Source: Argentina anserina (Eukaryota > Streptophyta > Magnoliopsida > Rosales > Rosaceae). Taken from it: 64,000 bases of DNA. Where the stretch lies: positions 13,225,001 to 13,289,000 of the forward strand of contig NC_065874.1 in NCBI RefSeq assembly GCF_933775445.1, in the 5' to 3' direction. The notes beneath the pieces were generated by a model. That model was given only the letters and a program-made list of their open reading frames with translations, had not been told where the DNA came from and did no database searches. The position numbers and the translations under genes were made by a program. Position 1 is the stretch's first letter. The number at the start of each line of letters is the position of its first letter. Positions 51,700 through 63,314 of the stretch are shown here, piece by piece.

Positions 51700-51830
51700 G
51701 ATCAAGTAGTGGAAAGCAATTATGTCCATAACGAGAGAATATAACTCATCGTAGTCAATACTAGGATAATGAGACAATGTTTGCGCCATAAGTCCTGCAT
51801 ATATCGCATGACTTCATCTTTCTCATTACA
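51700..51830 (-). pseudogene. Copia reverse transcriptase remnant
   Basis: Minus-strand translation around 51800-51690 gives SIDYDELYSLVMDIIAFHYL, an eroded form of the copia RT start (IDYEETYSPV-D). It is followed by multiple stops and frameshifts. The catalytic YVDD region could not be found in frame. Confidence 0.55.
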
Positions 51831-53178
51831 CTTACGAACAACGATCAACATAATAAGTCTAGTTCAACCTGTATTGATTCTTTCCACTTCGGTCAAGTTG
51901 CTCATCGTTAATGCTTTACAACGAAATAAGAGCATAAGCGAATACATCATCAATCATGGGAGATCAATCCATTAAACACACGTGCGCGCTATATACGATC
52001 AATTTGTGAGATTCTTCTCTAACATCAACAAAATGAGTCTGTAGCATCCCACAGAAACTTAGTTGATACACATGTTTAGAGAATATCTCTTGATGATGGG
52101 CGAAATACTTGTGCCTACGCCTTCGCTTCTTTCTGGTTTTGATTCCAGAGAATAATGGTCTCCCCCTCATCTAGGCAGGAGCTAAGACCGAAGCTATGAC
52201 CCTTACTAGTCCATCTTTGTGTTTGCCGCCCTTGTTTTGTGGTGCAATACCACGGGCGCCGACAACACCACAACGTACGATAGTGCCATCTCCGGCTTCC
52301 TTCCCACTGTCAGGGATGGTGCCAACGGTGCTAGGACCAGGTCATATGAAATTCTCTCATATTCTGAGAGTTCCAACCTTACCGGCACATCACAACATTT
52401 ATGTGCGATCTCGTCACTTTTGCTATATCAGTAAAGTCATTGAGCATCGAATCTTTGACTTTCTGGAGGTAGATAATGCGTTGCACTTTGAGTAGTGCGG
52501 GATCTTAATGAGACATAGTGCCACACCACGTCAATTCATGGCGTTAAAACCGGAATGAGAGCATTTCATATCTCCCCCTAACGACGGGAAGTATGTCTCA
52601 TCAAAGTGACCGTCTGTGAATATCGCAGGATAGCGATCAACGGTTGTAGATTGGAAATAGCGGACAAGTATTGGTGATTCATAAATCATAACCAACCAGA
52701 ATACTTAATCGTTTCAAGTAGACCCATTGAGATAACTACAATAGAAGCACATAAACAACTTTAACCAAATAGACGTTTAATGAAAAGAACGTTGGGATCG
52801 TATCCAGTGACCATCTGGTACGCACTAAAAGCTTGGCAAGTTGTGGGTCTGAAACGAATAAGTGTCGCTGCATGCAACATCATTACATATCCTCATGCAA
52901 AAATTGGCAGGTTAGTACCCATAACCAAATCTGAGCTCTGCTGGATCGTACTGTGAATGAACATGAGGAATAATATGTTCAATGACGATCCCAGTAGACA
53001 TGCAAAACGAAATCATCAAAGTCGTGGAGGTGAACTCTCCAACGGTATCCAATCAAATAGATTTGAGAGGATAGGAAAGGTGGTGAGCCCTTAGGATGAT
53101 GATTATAGCTAAAAACTTTAGCAAATGCAGCATTTCTTGTGGATAGGAAAACGACGTGTGACCAACGCGTCGATGCTC

Positions 53179-53550
53179 TTAACCTATACCATAAAAATAC
53201 CGAAAAATGTCCGTATTCGGTTGGATAGGGTCCACTAATGTCACCTTAAATACTTTGTAAGAATGGAATATTCTCGGTTGGAGCCTTATCAAATACGGAC
53301 TACCTTGAAATCTAGCAAAAGAACAAGCTTTGCAAAATGAGCGATGGGCATCAGAGATTGCCATGGAGGCATTAGAAAACACGGGAGGCATCACAAGCTC
53401 CTGTGAAGGATGGGATGCCGCCACCGACGACCTAAATGCCATGGAGCCACCGAGAAGGCTAGGCTCGGCCTCATCGTGCATGGCACGGATAGGCACGGCC
53501 TCACCGTGTGGAGCACGGGTGAGGTGATCTTCCAATCGCTTCGTGAACAT
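53179..53550 (-). pseudogene. Copia pre-integrase / integrase remnant
   Basis: The 123-codon frame contains the zinc-finger half HRSFCKACSFARFQG and, further on, VDPIQPNTDIFRYFYG, eroded forms of the copia GAG-pre-integrase HHCC and integrase core start (GPIQP...FRYF). The family's D-D-E residues downstream are lost. It fixes the element as copia and its direction as leftward. Confidence 0.65.
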
Positions 53551-54339
53551 GAAAAATAGATGATCATGTGAATTTAAAGAACTCGAATCATCATATCTTG
53601 TTCAAAATGACCAAAAAATGATCATGTCAAAACCGAGGAGACAGCAAAACCGAACCCATGATTCAAAGAATCTTGAGTTATGTAAAGCTACTCCTGCATG
53701 CAAGCAAAGTTATGTCCACAGGCTAACAAAGCTACTGTCTAAGCTTGAAAAAGTTATTGTCAATGAAATCTGACAGATTTATTCCTCTCCATTCTTAACA
53801 CAAATATCAAGATGAAAATCCATCATTGGCATGTATGGCCTTTAAAACTTAGCAAGGCACGAAGATATAGAACACAATATCCGCACGAGATCCGTAAAAC
53901 AACTACCTGCGCCGTAGGACAGTGTGGGTGGTTACGCAATTAGCAAGACACTCGATTTCACGGTGGGACATTCTCAAAATGAAGATTAAGAGAGTCAACG
54001 ACGCGGTGAACTTCTATAGACAATATGCCGTAGGATATTGTACGAGGGGGGATTGAAACAAATGTGCAAACCCATCGAGTGTATCACATGGCAATAGAAC
54101 TACATTCTTCAACTTAAGAGTTGGAAAAACATGGTATTGGAGCAGTTGAATACCAAACAATTTGGGTGGTAAAGACCATCCAATTCGTGCGGGTGGTAAC
54201 CAATAATAATAAAATCGTTTGAGCTATGAAACGACTTGGAGAAAACCGGAAAATTAACCGGAAAACCATGTCAAAATAACTCAAAACCGGGTGAAATTTG
54301 GACGAGGAAAACGTGGTAGTAAAAAATGCTGGAAATAGG

Positions 54340-54580
54340 CCGGAAAAATGACGAGAAACGACGAAAAAATCGTCAGGAAAACCCGCAGGAAACCGGCGGC
54401 ACCGATTGCCGGAAAACCGGCCGGCGGCGGTTGGAACTGTCTGGTATGGAGGCCAGAACTTCAGGTCCGACAGGGGACGCCGGTAGGAACCGGGAGGCAG
54501 TGCCGGAAACGCCGGAATATGGCCGGAAGGCAGCGAATACGCCGGAAAACGTTCCGGAAATGCCGGAATTGTAACCGGGA
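54340..54580. repeat. CCGGAA/GGCCGG minisatellite inside the copia gag region
   Basis: Irregular repeats of CCGGAA, GCCGGAA and CCGGCGG make this stretch GC-rich in an AT-rich element. On the minus strand it lies within a 204-codon frame (54728-54114) rich in Pro, Phe, Arg and Ser. Confidence 0.6.
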
Positions 54581-56195
54581 AAAACGACGTCAATTTTGAC
54601 CAAGGTTCGTTTTCCAGATTTGAAGGTCCAAAATCACAATGTAGTGCTATTGGAGTCCCATGTAACCCAAAAGCGGCTAATTTAAAAACCACGTGAGTTG
54701 CAAACGTTGACCATGCATGATAAGCCAAGGCAAATCAAATTCTCACGAGTCCATCTTGTAAACAAGAACTACGAGAAATTTTATAGAAAATGCCAATATT
54801 TAATACAACACAAACAAGCGTCCAATTCCAATAGACGACTTAAGCCAAAGTCGAGCAATAATCATGGCAATGCCAACGGCATACTTGAAAATAGTAAGCA
54901 GAAGACATGGTCAAAATAGATTGACTAATCAAAAGTTCATAGCAACAAAATCTTGCATATCGGATTGGGCGGAGCCGTAGCCTGAGGCTAAAACAATGTG
55001 CTTACTTGAGAATGGAAGAATGTTATGTTTCCATCTCCAAAATTCCCTCAAGAACTAGATATAGGTGCCAAAAATGACATGTGTTTCTCGGATGTGGAGT
55101 ATGGTTCAAGGTCAACTCTGGTAATATAACGTTATAGACGTTTATTGAATCACTTTAAGTGTGTCCCATAAAATGTGTTATTTGTGGGATCTTTTGTCAG
55201 CAAATAGTGCTACATCAGAGTAATGAATCAACTCAAATAAATGAGTACGTAGACCTTGGGATTATCGTTTATAGACATGAGTTTAAGAAAACTCAAACAT
55301 TCAAATCAGAGTCGCGATGGCGACGCATCCATGAGAAACGAGGGTTGTATTGGTTTCGAATAATCGAAATATTCAAGTATGTAACCGGAATTAGAAGGGT
55401 TGTGATGTATATGGTCACAAAATAATCGATGCATATCGGCGATTCTCATGATCGCACCCAAAATAGCGGTGTACTCAGACAACCACACAAAATCGATTTC
55501 TTCCCTTTAAATAATAACGTGACTCCCCCAGGACCGTCACACGAAAAACGTCGACCAAGAGGGGAATCATATCCCTATTTGGTCTCATCGGCGTAATAAG
55601 AAGGCTAGAAAAGAAGACATGAAAAAGGCTAATAGCGCCCGATAATTTATATATATATATATATATATATGTTCAAAAGCAGCAACTTTAAGAAAAACAT
55701 ACTTGTTGGTCTGCCAAATAGACCGCATATCAGTAAATTCCTCTGCAAATCGATCGTCATGCATGAAGTTGCTTGATGAAGTCCTTTTCGATCTTCGTCC
55801 GATGACATAAAAATCTTGGGAGGATACGATCAAAATCGTATGTAGATGACAAAAGTATCGTCCATCTCGGCATGAATGTCATCACCATAGTACGACGAGC
55901 AATGATTTTACCTATATGAGCACGTGAAATATCATTAGAAATAAAAACGTGCCAATGAATATTTAAATAATGAAATAGGAAAAAGGAAAAGCAAAAGAAA
56001 ATATAGTATGAAGCCCAAAGGGCTATTGTGCTCGATAGGCCATAGGCCTAAAATGGTAGAGAAGACGGGAGTAGCTTCTCTTGAGCAAAGAGTTTGCTTG
56101 TGCAGTTCGCGTTTCTTGCGTATATATGCGGGATGATCAATTTTGAATCCTCTGATGCGGGGTCTTGCGTGACAAAAAGATGTTTTTGCGGAGCG

Positions 56196-56490
56196 AATGC
56201 AGAAGAGACCCTGCGGGGCTGCGTGCAGGGGCAGCTGGGGGGTCCCAGAGGCTGCATGGTAGGATCTGCGTGCGGGGCAGAATCTGTGTGTGGGGCTGCA
56301 GGGCAGAATCTGCGTGCGGGGCTGCAGGGGCTGCGATGCGAGGGCTGCAGGGGTGCGTGCAGGGGCAACATGCAGGGGTGTTGCAAGGGCAGCGTGCAGG
56401 GCTGCGGGGCTGGATGCAGGGGCTGCGGGGCGAGCTGCATGGGCTGCGGGCAGGGCTGCGTGTGGGGCTGCGTGCGTGCAGGGGCTCTAA
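56196..56490. repeat. GC-rich GGGGCTGCATGC minisatellite in the copia leader
   Basis: Near-tandem repeats of GCAGGGGCTGCG / GTGCGGGGCTGCA span ~300 bp between the copia 5' LTR and gag. All three plus-strand frames stay open through much of it; one gives a Cys/Gly-rich run (GCxGxCRG pattern) and the minus strand a Pro/Ser/Arg-rich run. These are products of repeat composition and not evidence of a gene. Confidence 0.75.
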
Positions 56491-56525
56491 CAATTCAGGG
56501 TTTTAGGACAAAGTGCGTGATAACG

Positions 56526-56709
56526 TGTTTCAGGATGAATAAATTGTGTATTATTGAATGATATGGGGGCCTATATATATGGATTACAAAACCACAATCC
56601 CGTAGGATTCAGAGTCCTAATCTATTACGGAGATGCTAATCTATCTCCTAACAGGAAACCTATTAGGCTAAGACACACACAAGGGTAGAATAATAATTCT
56701 CCCGGAACA
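56526..56709 (-). repeat. 5' LTR of the copia element
   Basis: A 184-bp LTR pairs with 50171-50353. The TATA-like CCTATATATATGG lies near its middle, and the right edge is followed by the TATAA target duplication. Confidence 0.85.
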
Positions 56710-56714
56710 TATAA

Positions 56715-57634
56715 TACTTTTAATGTCTATAGAATTTCCAAATTAATACTAATAGATTGTATTATTAATTATTTTTTTTATATTCATTAATAGTTTAATT
56801 CTATCTAAGATCGTTCATATGACAAAAAAAATTATTATTGGTATTATATATGTAAGTGAAAATACTATATATATATATATATTGTGTGTGTATATTTGTA
56901 ACACACTAGTAATTATTGAAACAATATCTAAAAGACTAAAACATAGAAAAAAAGTACACATAGAGATCAAAGATGTATTTTATAGCATACAATTGATTGT
57001 GAGGGTGATTCATATAATTCTAATATTTTTTTAACCGATGTCATTGGAAAATATTTCTTAAAATTAGAATGAATAATGGAGGACCAGTGAGATCGATACT
57101 GTACGCACAGAAAAAAAAACTGAACAAAAAAAACTGAGAAATTAAAGTTTGCATGAAAAAAGAAAGAGAGGAAAATAAAAATAAGGAATTGAAGTCTAAT
57201 GAGTGAATACGAGGTGTAATAAGTAATTTATTGAAATATATGTGAATAACATATATTAAGATTATTTTAGGAATTTTAGAGGAGGTCTAATGAGCAAATG
57301 TTTCAAATTCAAAAATAATGTGGAGGTGTAGAGAGTTTGGAGGTCTATTGAGCAAATTTGGAGGTTCCAGTAGCAACTCCCTTATTAAATCTTGTAATAG
57401 AGAATTTGGGTTCAATTATATTGCGCCATAAAGAAATCAGGCCACGAGTAGACTCTGCTAAGGTTTAAATCGGGTCATTAATAAAAGAAAGAAGGTATCA
57501 ACCAAGTAGTGGTGTGAGTTGCCTTCCCACGATGTTAAGAATGGCACAATCGAGGATCCACTCGTGCAAAACCTGCGGTTGAAGTACACTACGACGCGCA
57601 CAAAACGAGGAATGTAGTAAAGTACCATTATAGA
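56715..57634. other. AT-rich intergenic spacer
   Basis: Very AT-rich, with (TA)n runs near 56865-56882. No gene is recognised. Confidence 0.45.
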
Positions 57635-57639
57635 TAATG

Positions 57640-60312
57640 TGTAATAACCCGATTTTTCGGAATGATTTTTGGATCACTTTTGAATTTATAAAGTATGTGA
57701 AATTCATTAAACGTGTTTGTGCCGCCTTGCGAAGTCGGAAATTGAAAACGGAAACGTTAACGGAACGTTTATTTAGAAAAACATTACGTTTCCGAGACGT
57801 GAACATCGACTTTTACTCCGTCGATCGTTTCTAAAAACTTTCTTCACAAAAGTCATAGAGCTCGTCGATACGAGTGCGTGGACGTGTGACGCGTTCGAAT
57901 CAGACATCGGACGTAAAAGTTATTAACGTCAGAAGTTTATTTCCGATTTTGGAAATAGTATAAAAGAAAGGAGAGGAGATTAAAAATCAGAAAATCAGTT
58001 TTTTTCCAAAAATCCGCTCGGTTACTGTTCACCCAAGCTCGGGTACTGTTCACTCGACTCAAAAACCTTCTCCGGCCGATTTTCTCCACCATCCGACGTC
58101 GCCTTGTGTCGTGCCACCTATCAAACTGACAGGCTCGACGATCTCCATCTTTTGGGCTACGCCTTGCACTCCGGCGACAACCACACACAGTGTAGCAACC
58201 GCCGGAAGTTACTGCTGTGTCGGCGCCGCCTCCTCCGGCCACCATAGCTCGAGATTCTTGGGGGGTTTTGCTTGTCTCAGTCCCAGCAACATTCCCACAA
58301 AAGAAATCGAGCCAAATCGAAGTGTAAGTACCCGAATCAAAATTTGTGAATAGTGCCGAATTTATGTTCTTCGTTTTTTGGACTGTTTAGGCTCGGATTT
58401 AGAACTTGGTGTCAACTAGGAAGTTGTTGGAAATGTTATTTAGGTTGTGGTGGTGAAATTTGGTGATGATTGGCGGCGGTCGGTGAACAGTAACGCCGCA
58501 TGAATATTAGCTGTGAATAGTGATCTGTAACAGTTGCTGTGAACAGTGACACTCATGAATAGCGCATGTGAATAGTACTGTGAACAGTGGTTTAGTAAAA
58601 AGATTGATTAGTAAACATGAACAGTGTTCTGTGAACAATGTTTTATGAACAACATTTAGCTGTGCTGAACTCGTCACCTGATATTTTAAGTATCATTTTC
58701 TAAGCATTTATCGTGCTATTAGGTGACTGACGAAACGAGTGAGGAAATTACTTTCAAGGTCGTGGAAGTTGCACGCAGGAAAGAAAGTGAGTAAAATCTC
58801 ACTTATTTACGAATCTACCCTTGCGGTGATTCAAGATTTTGCAAGAGTTTTTAAGATTGAATTACGACATGTATACGATATAGTGGATTACATATATATT
58901 GTATAAATGGTAATAAGTACATATATATATGGTTTGCTATATTATATACTGTTATGAATTCAGAGCAATTGGTCATTTCGATGACGAGAATTAAATATTG
59001 AGCATGTGATTTGATTTTTGCACAATATGAGGTGTGATTATTGTACGTGGTTTTAACATGAGTTTGTTAAAATGTTTTGTCTTCGGACGAGTTTTGTCTT
59101 CGGACGTGTTTATGAAATATAACATGTATATGATATAATGGATTATATATATATTGTATAAATGGTAAATATGTACATATATATATAGTTTGCTATATAA
59201 TATACTGTTATGATTTTATCGTGATTATGTCATTTTGATGACGAGATTTATATATCGAGCATGTGATTTTGATTTGTACAATATGATGTGAGATTATTGT
59301 ACATGATTTTAACATAGAGATTGTTAAAATGTTGATTTGTCTTCGGACTTGATTTTTGGTACAATATGATGTGAGATTATTGTACGTGATTTTAACATGG
59401 AGATTGTTAAAATATTGATTTGTCTTCGGACTTGATTTTTGTACAATATGATGTGAGATTATTGTACGTGATTTTTACGTGGAGATTGTTAAACTGTTGA
59501 TTTGTCTTCGGACTTGATTTTGTACAATATGATGTGAGATTATTGTACGTGTTTGGGAAGTCGGAACCTAGCCTTTGGCCGGGCGAAAGTTACGATACAG
59601 TTAGAGTTCTAGTCTGTCTGCCGGAGTACTGCATGTGAGGTAACGGGTGGTTATCTGCTCATGAGTACTCATATTTTTGGATGTTGGGTAGCGGGTGGTT
59701 GCCCAATATCGGCGGTGTATTACCAGAGGGGTAACAGATGTGTACCAGCGTTCTTGGTACCCGTATTATAAATACATTTGGGTAACCAGAAGGGTTACTT
59801 AATTTCTCATAAGCGTTTGATTTCGTATTTCTTTGGGACAACCAGATGGGCCGTCCATTCACTCATGAGTGCATTTATATTTGTTTGATTTCTAGATTTT
59901 CGAATATATTGTTATGCGAGTTATATTTTCATTTTACTCATACGAGCTGCAAAGCTTACCGGGTTTGTGTTTACAATCCCGGTGTACCAATTCGATGGTG
60001 TAATGGATAACTCCGCAGGTGTGGATTAGTGGGAATTGATGTACCGCTCAGTGGACTTGAAGTTATTTATCTCCAGCTGGTGTGAGGATTTTGTGTGACT
60101 ATCTTGTGAGTTTGTTGTGAGGATTACGCAATTCCATTGTTATAATATTGAATTATAATTTGGGTTGTAATAATCGGTTTGACTGAGTTGTATTTTGACC
60201 TCAGAGATGATCCGCTGTGGCATTTTAAATGATTTCGATTCGTTGAGATTGTTTAGTGTTTAACGATTTTGAAATTTTGAGTTTTTATACTCGAAATTTT
60301 GGGGTCATTACA
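57640..60312 (+). mobile_element. G1 solo LTR (copy 3)
   Basis: A 2673-bp LTR from TGTAATAACCCGA to GGGGTCATTACA has a perfect 5-bp target duplication TAATG (57635-57639 and 60313-60317). It has no primer-binding site, so it is a solo LTR. TATAAAAG is at 57959-57966. The family's MPPIKLTGSTISIFWA frame is at 58111-58353, with its antisense partner open too. There is a GTGAACAGT minisatellite near 58490-58660, duplicated AT-rich blocks, and four ~83-bp repeats starting at 59276, 59359, 59441 and 59522. Confidence 0.85.
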
Positions 60313-60627
60313 TAATGTCAGATTTAAATGCTGGTGGACAAAAAAAAAATCAGAAAACAACCATAGCAACTCCTTTCATCAAGTACCATATCCAAAAATC
60401 CTTTACCCCCAAACACCCAATTAGGTCAAAGTTGTAGTAGTCCTCATTATTCTCCAGTAAAATCTTTCATTCCTGTTCAAATTGATAGAAGTTTGTGAAG
60501 AAATATCTTCACGAATTTTTCTACACCAACATGCATTGAAATTTCTTGTTTTTACTGTTTTCTGTTGTAGTAATCAAAGTTCTTTTTTGTTGTGATCGTA
60601 AGTATTCAACTGAACAAATGCATCTAT
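60313..60627. other. Short spacer, no gene recognised
   Basis: Sequence between the G1 solo LTR and a hAT-like end. It starts with the TAATG target duplication; nothing else is recognised. Confidence 0.4.
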
Positions 60628-61467
60628 TAGGGGTGGATACGCAGACCCGAAAACCGAAAAAAACTATATCCGAACCCAAATTGAAACTGAAAAAACCAAA
60701 TCGAAAAATAAAAAAATAAAACCGAACCGATTATGTTTGGGTTGGGTTTTGGATTTAGTCCCTCATAAACCGAACAAAACCGAACTGACCCAAATAATCC
60801 GAAGTCAACTGTCAACATCATCATTTTGGTATATTTTTACTTTTATTATTTAAAAAAAGGGTAAAACTACAACCAACATAAACCTAATTGACTTAATCAA
60901 TCTTGCGGTCTCTCTCATATCTCAAACAAAAAAAACTTACGGTCATCTGTCTCTTTATAAATCCTCACTCCTTAGTTTAGTGCTATATTAATAGTTCACT
61001 TCATTCGCAATACCAGTCCACATAACTCTTCTCTCCTCCATATTCTCTCTATTTCATGTCTCCTCTCTTTGTACTGTAACTCTAAAAATTGAATTATCTA
61101 ATCAATGATTCTATTAATGTTTCATATCATCAGCGAATAAGTATCAATAACGGCTCACATAAGACGTGAAAGAAGACTTAGATAGACCAGACGACTTCCA
61201 CGGCGGACTTAGCAAGGTTCATTTACTTAAACCCACAAGGAGTGCGAATATTTTTGTTCCTCAATATCTAATTTGAATGCAATCGAGTTTTTTTGTACTT
61301 GAGCTAAATATAGACAATGGAGATGTTAGAGTCAATTAGGTATGGAATTAGACCTTTTCTTTTCATATTTATGTTAATTTTTATACTTTGAAAATTAATG
61401 TCTAATATTACGTATTTTACATATGGATAAAACCGAAAAAAAAAACGAACTAAACCGAACCGGCCGG
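60628..61467. mobile_element. Probable hAT-like element with CCGAA-rich ends, right end lost
   Basis: It begins TAGGGGTGGATACGCAGACCCGAAAACCGAAAA, a typical hAT-style end with repeated ACCGAA motifs. The same ACCGAA motifs recur at 61430-61465 (GAACTAAACCGAACCGGCC), but the terminal bases are replaced by G1 LTR sequence. The interior is AT-rich without coding. Confidence 0.45.
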
Positions 61468-63295
61468 GGTGAACACGAACAGTGATTAGTAAACATGAAC
61501 AGTGTTCAGTGAACAATGTTTTATGAACAACATTTAGCTGTGCTGAACTCGTCACATGATATTTTAAGTATCATTTTCTAAGCATTTATCGTGCTATTAG
61601 GTGACTGACGAAACGAGTGAGGAAATTACTTTCAGGGTCGTGGAAGTTGCACGCAGGAAAAAAGGTGAGTAAAATCTCACATATTTATGAATCTACCCTT
61701 GTGGAGATTCAGGATTTTACAAGAGTTTTTAATATTGAATTACGACATGTATACGATATAGTGGATTACATATATATTGTATAAATGGTAATAAGTACAT
61801 ATATATATGGTTTGCTATATTATATACTGTTATGAATTCAGAGCAATTGGTCATTTCGATGACGAGAATTAATTATTGAGCATGTGTTTTGATTTTTGTA
61901 CAATAAGATGTGTGATTATCGTACGTGGTTTTAACATGAGTTTGTTAAAATGTTTTGTCTTTGGACGAGTTTTGTCTTCGGACGAGTTTTTTTCTTCAGA
62001 CGTGTTTATGAAATATGACATGTATATGATATAATGGATTATATATATATTTTATAAATGGTAAATATGTACATATATATATAATTTGCTATATAATATA
62101 CTGTTATGATTTTATCGTGTTTTATGTCATTTTGATGACGAGATTTATATATCGAGCATGTGATTTTGATTTGTACAATATGATGTGAGATTATTGTACG
62201 TGATTTTAACATGGAGATTGTTAAAATGTTGATTTGTCTTCGGACTTGATTTTTGGTACAATATGATGTAAGATTATTGTACGTGATTTTAACATGGAGA
62301 TTGTTAAAATGTTGATTTGTCTTCGGATTTGATTTTTGGTACAATATGATGTGAGATTATTGTACGTGATTTTAACATGGAGATTGTTAAAATGTTGATT
62401 TGTCTTCGGACTTGATTTTTGGTACAATATGATGTGAGATTATTGTACGTGATTTTAACATTGAGATTGTTAAAATGTTGATTTGTCTTCGGACGTGATT
62501 TGGTACAATATGATGTGAGATTATTGTACGTGTTTGGCAAGTCGGAACCTAGCCTTTGGCCGGACGAAAGTTACGATACAGTTAGAGCTCTAGTCTGTCT
62601 ACCGTAGTACTGCATGTGAGGTAACAGGTGGTTATCTGCTCATGGGTACTCAGATTGTTTTGGATGTTGGGTAGCGGGTGGCTATCCAATATCGGCGGTG
62701 TATTACGAGAAGGGTAACGGATGTGTACCAGCGTTCTTGGTACCCGTAATATAAATGCATTTGGGTAACTAGAAGGGTTACTTAATTTCTCATGAGCGTT
62801 TTATTTCATATTTCTTTGGGACGACCAGATGGGTCGTTCATTGACTCATGAATGCATTTATATTTGTTTGATTTCTGGATTTTCGAATATATTGTTATGC
62901 GAGTTATATTTTCATTTTACTTATACGAGCTGTAAAGCTTACCGGGTTTGTGTTTACAATCCCGGTGCACCAATTCGATGGTGTAGTGGATAACTCTGCA
63001 GGTGTGGATTAGTGGGAATTGACGTACCGCTTAGTGGACTTGAAGTTATTTATCTCCAGCTGGTGTGAGGATTTTGTGTGACTATCTTGTGAGTTTGTTG
63101 TGAGGATTACGCAATTCCATTGTTATAATATTGAATTATAATTTGGGTTGTAATAATCGGTTTGACTGAGTTGTATTTTGAACTCAGAGATGATCCGCTG
63201 TGGCATTTTAAATGATTTCGATTCGTTGAGATTGTTTGGTGTTTAACGATTTTAAAATTTGGAGTTTTTATACTCGAAATTTTGGGGTCGTTACA
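61468..63295 (+). mobile_element. G1 LTR (copy 4), 5'-truncated, joined to an internal region
   Basis: This is homologous to the last ~1.8 kb of the other G1 LTRs and ends GGGGTCGTTACA at 63295. The U3, TATA box and conserved frame are missing, so this LTR cannot start transcription as the others might. It has five ~83-bp tandem units starting at 62173, 62256, 62339, 62422 and 62503. Confidence 0.78.
62173..62530 (+). repeat. Five ~83-bp tandem repeats in G1 LTR copy 4
   Basis: Each unit begins GTACAATATGATGTGAGATT, contains TGTACGTGATTTTAACATGG and ends near TTGTCTTCGGACTTGATTTT. Spacing is 83, 83, 83 and 81 bp. Each unit contains short inverted motifs (GTACAAT...ATTGTAC and TTTTAACA...TGTTAAAA), so it can fold into hairpins. 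Confidence 0.85.
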
Positions 63296-63297
63296 GT

Positions 63298-63314
63298 TGG
63301 TATCAGAGCCTAAG
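63298..63314 (+). promoter_or_regulatory. tRNA primer-binding site of G1 copy 4
   Basis: TGGTATCAGAGCCTAAG two bases after the LTR end is complementary to the 3' end of plant initiator-Met tRNA. Confidence 0.8.

Larger units (their letters stand above)
50171..56709 (-). mobile_element. Ty1/copia-type LTR retrotransposon, structurally complete, coding-dead
   Basis: A 6539-bp element has a perfect 5-bp target duplication TATAA (50166-50170 and 56710-56714). LTRs of 183-184 bp (50171-50353 and 56526-56709) read TGTTCCGGGAG ... CTGAAACA on the minus strand. A purine tract AAGGGGGAG (minus) abuts the left LTR, so transcription is leftward and the left LTR is the 3' LTR. Next to the right (5') LTR the minus strand reads CGTTATCACGCAC, a candidate primer-binding site. 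Copia assignment rests on the integrase block. The LTRs differ at several positions plus small gaps. No long gag-pol frame survives. Confidence 0.82.

Noticed and set aside
54114..54728. 204-codon minus-strand frame as a novel protein
   Set aside because: It lies inside the copia element over the CCGGAA minisatellite and has low-complexity Pro/Phe/Arg composition with no recognised domain.
56094..56561. Long Cys/Gly-rich plus-strand frame (155 codons), looking like a metallothionein or antimicrobial-peptide-like protein
   Set aside because: It is produced by the GGGGCTGC minisatellite, several frames are open at once, and it lies antisense in the leader of a copia element.
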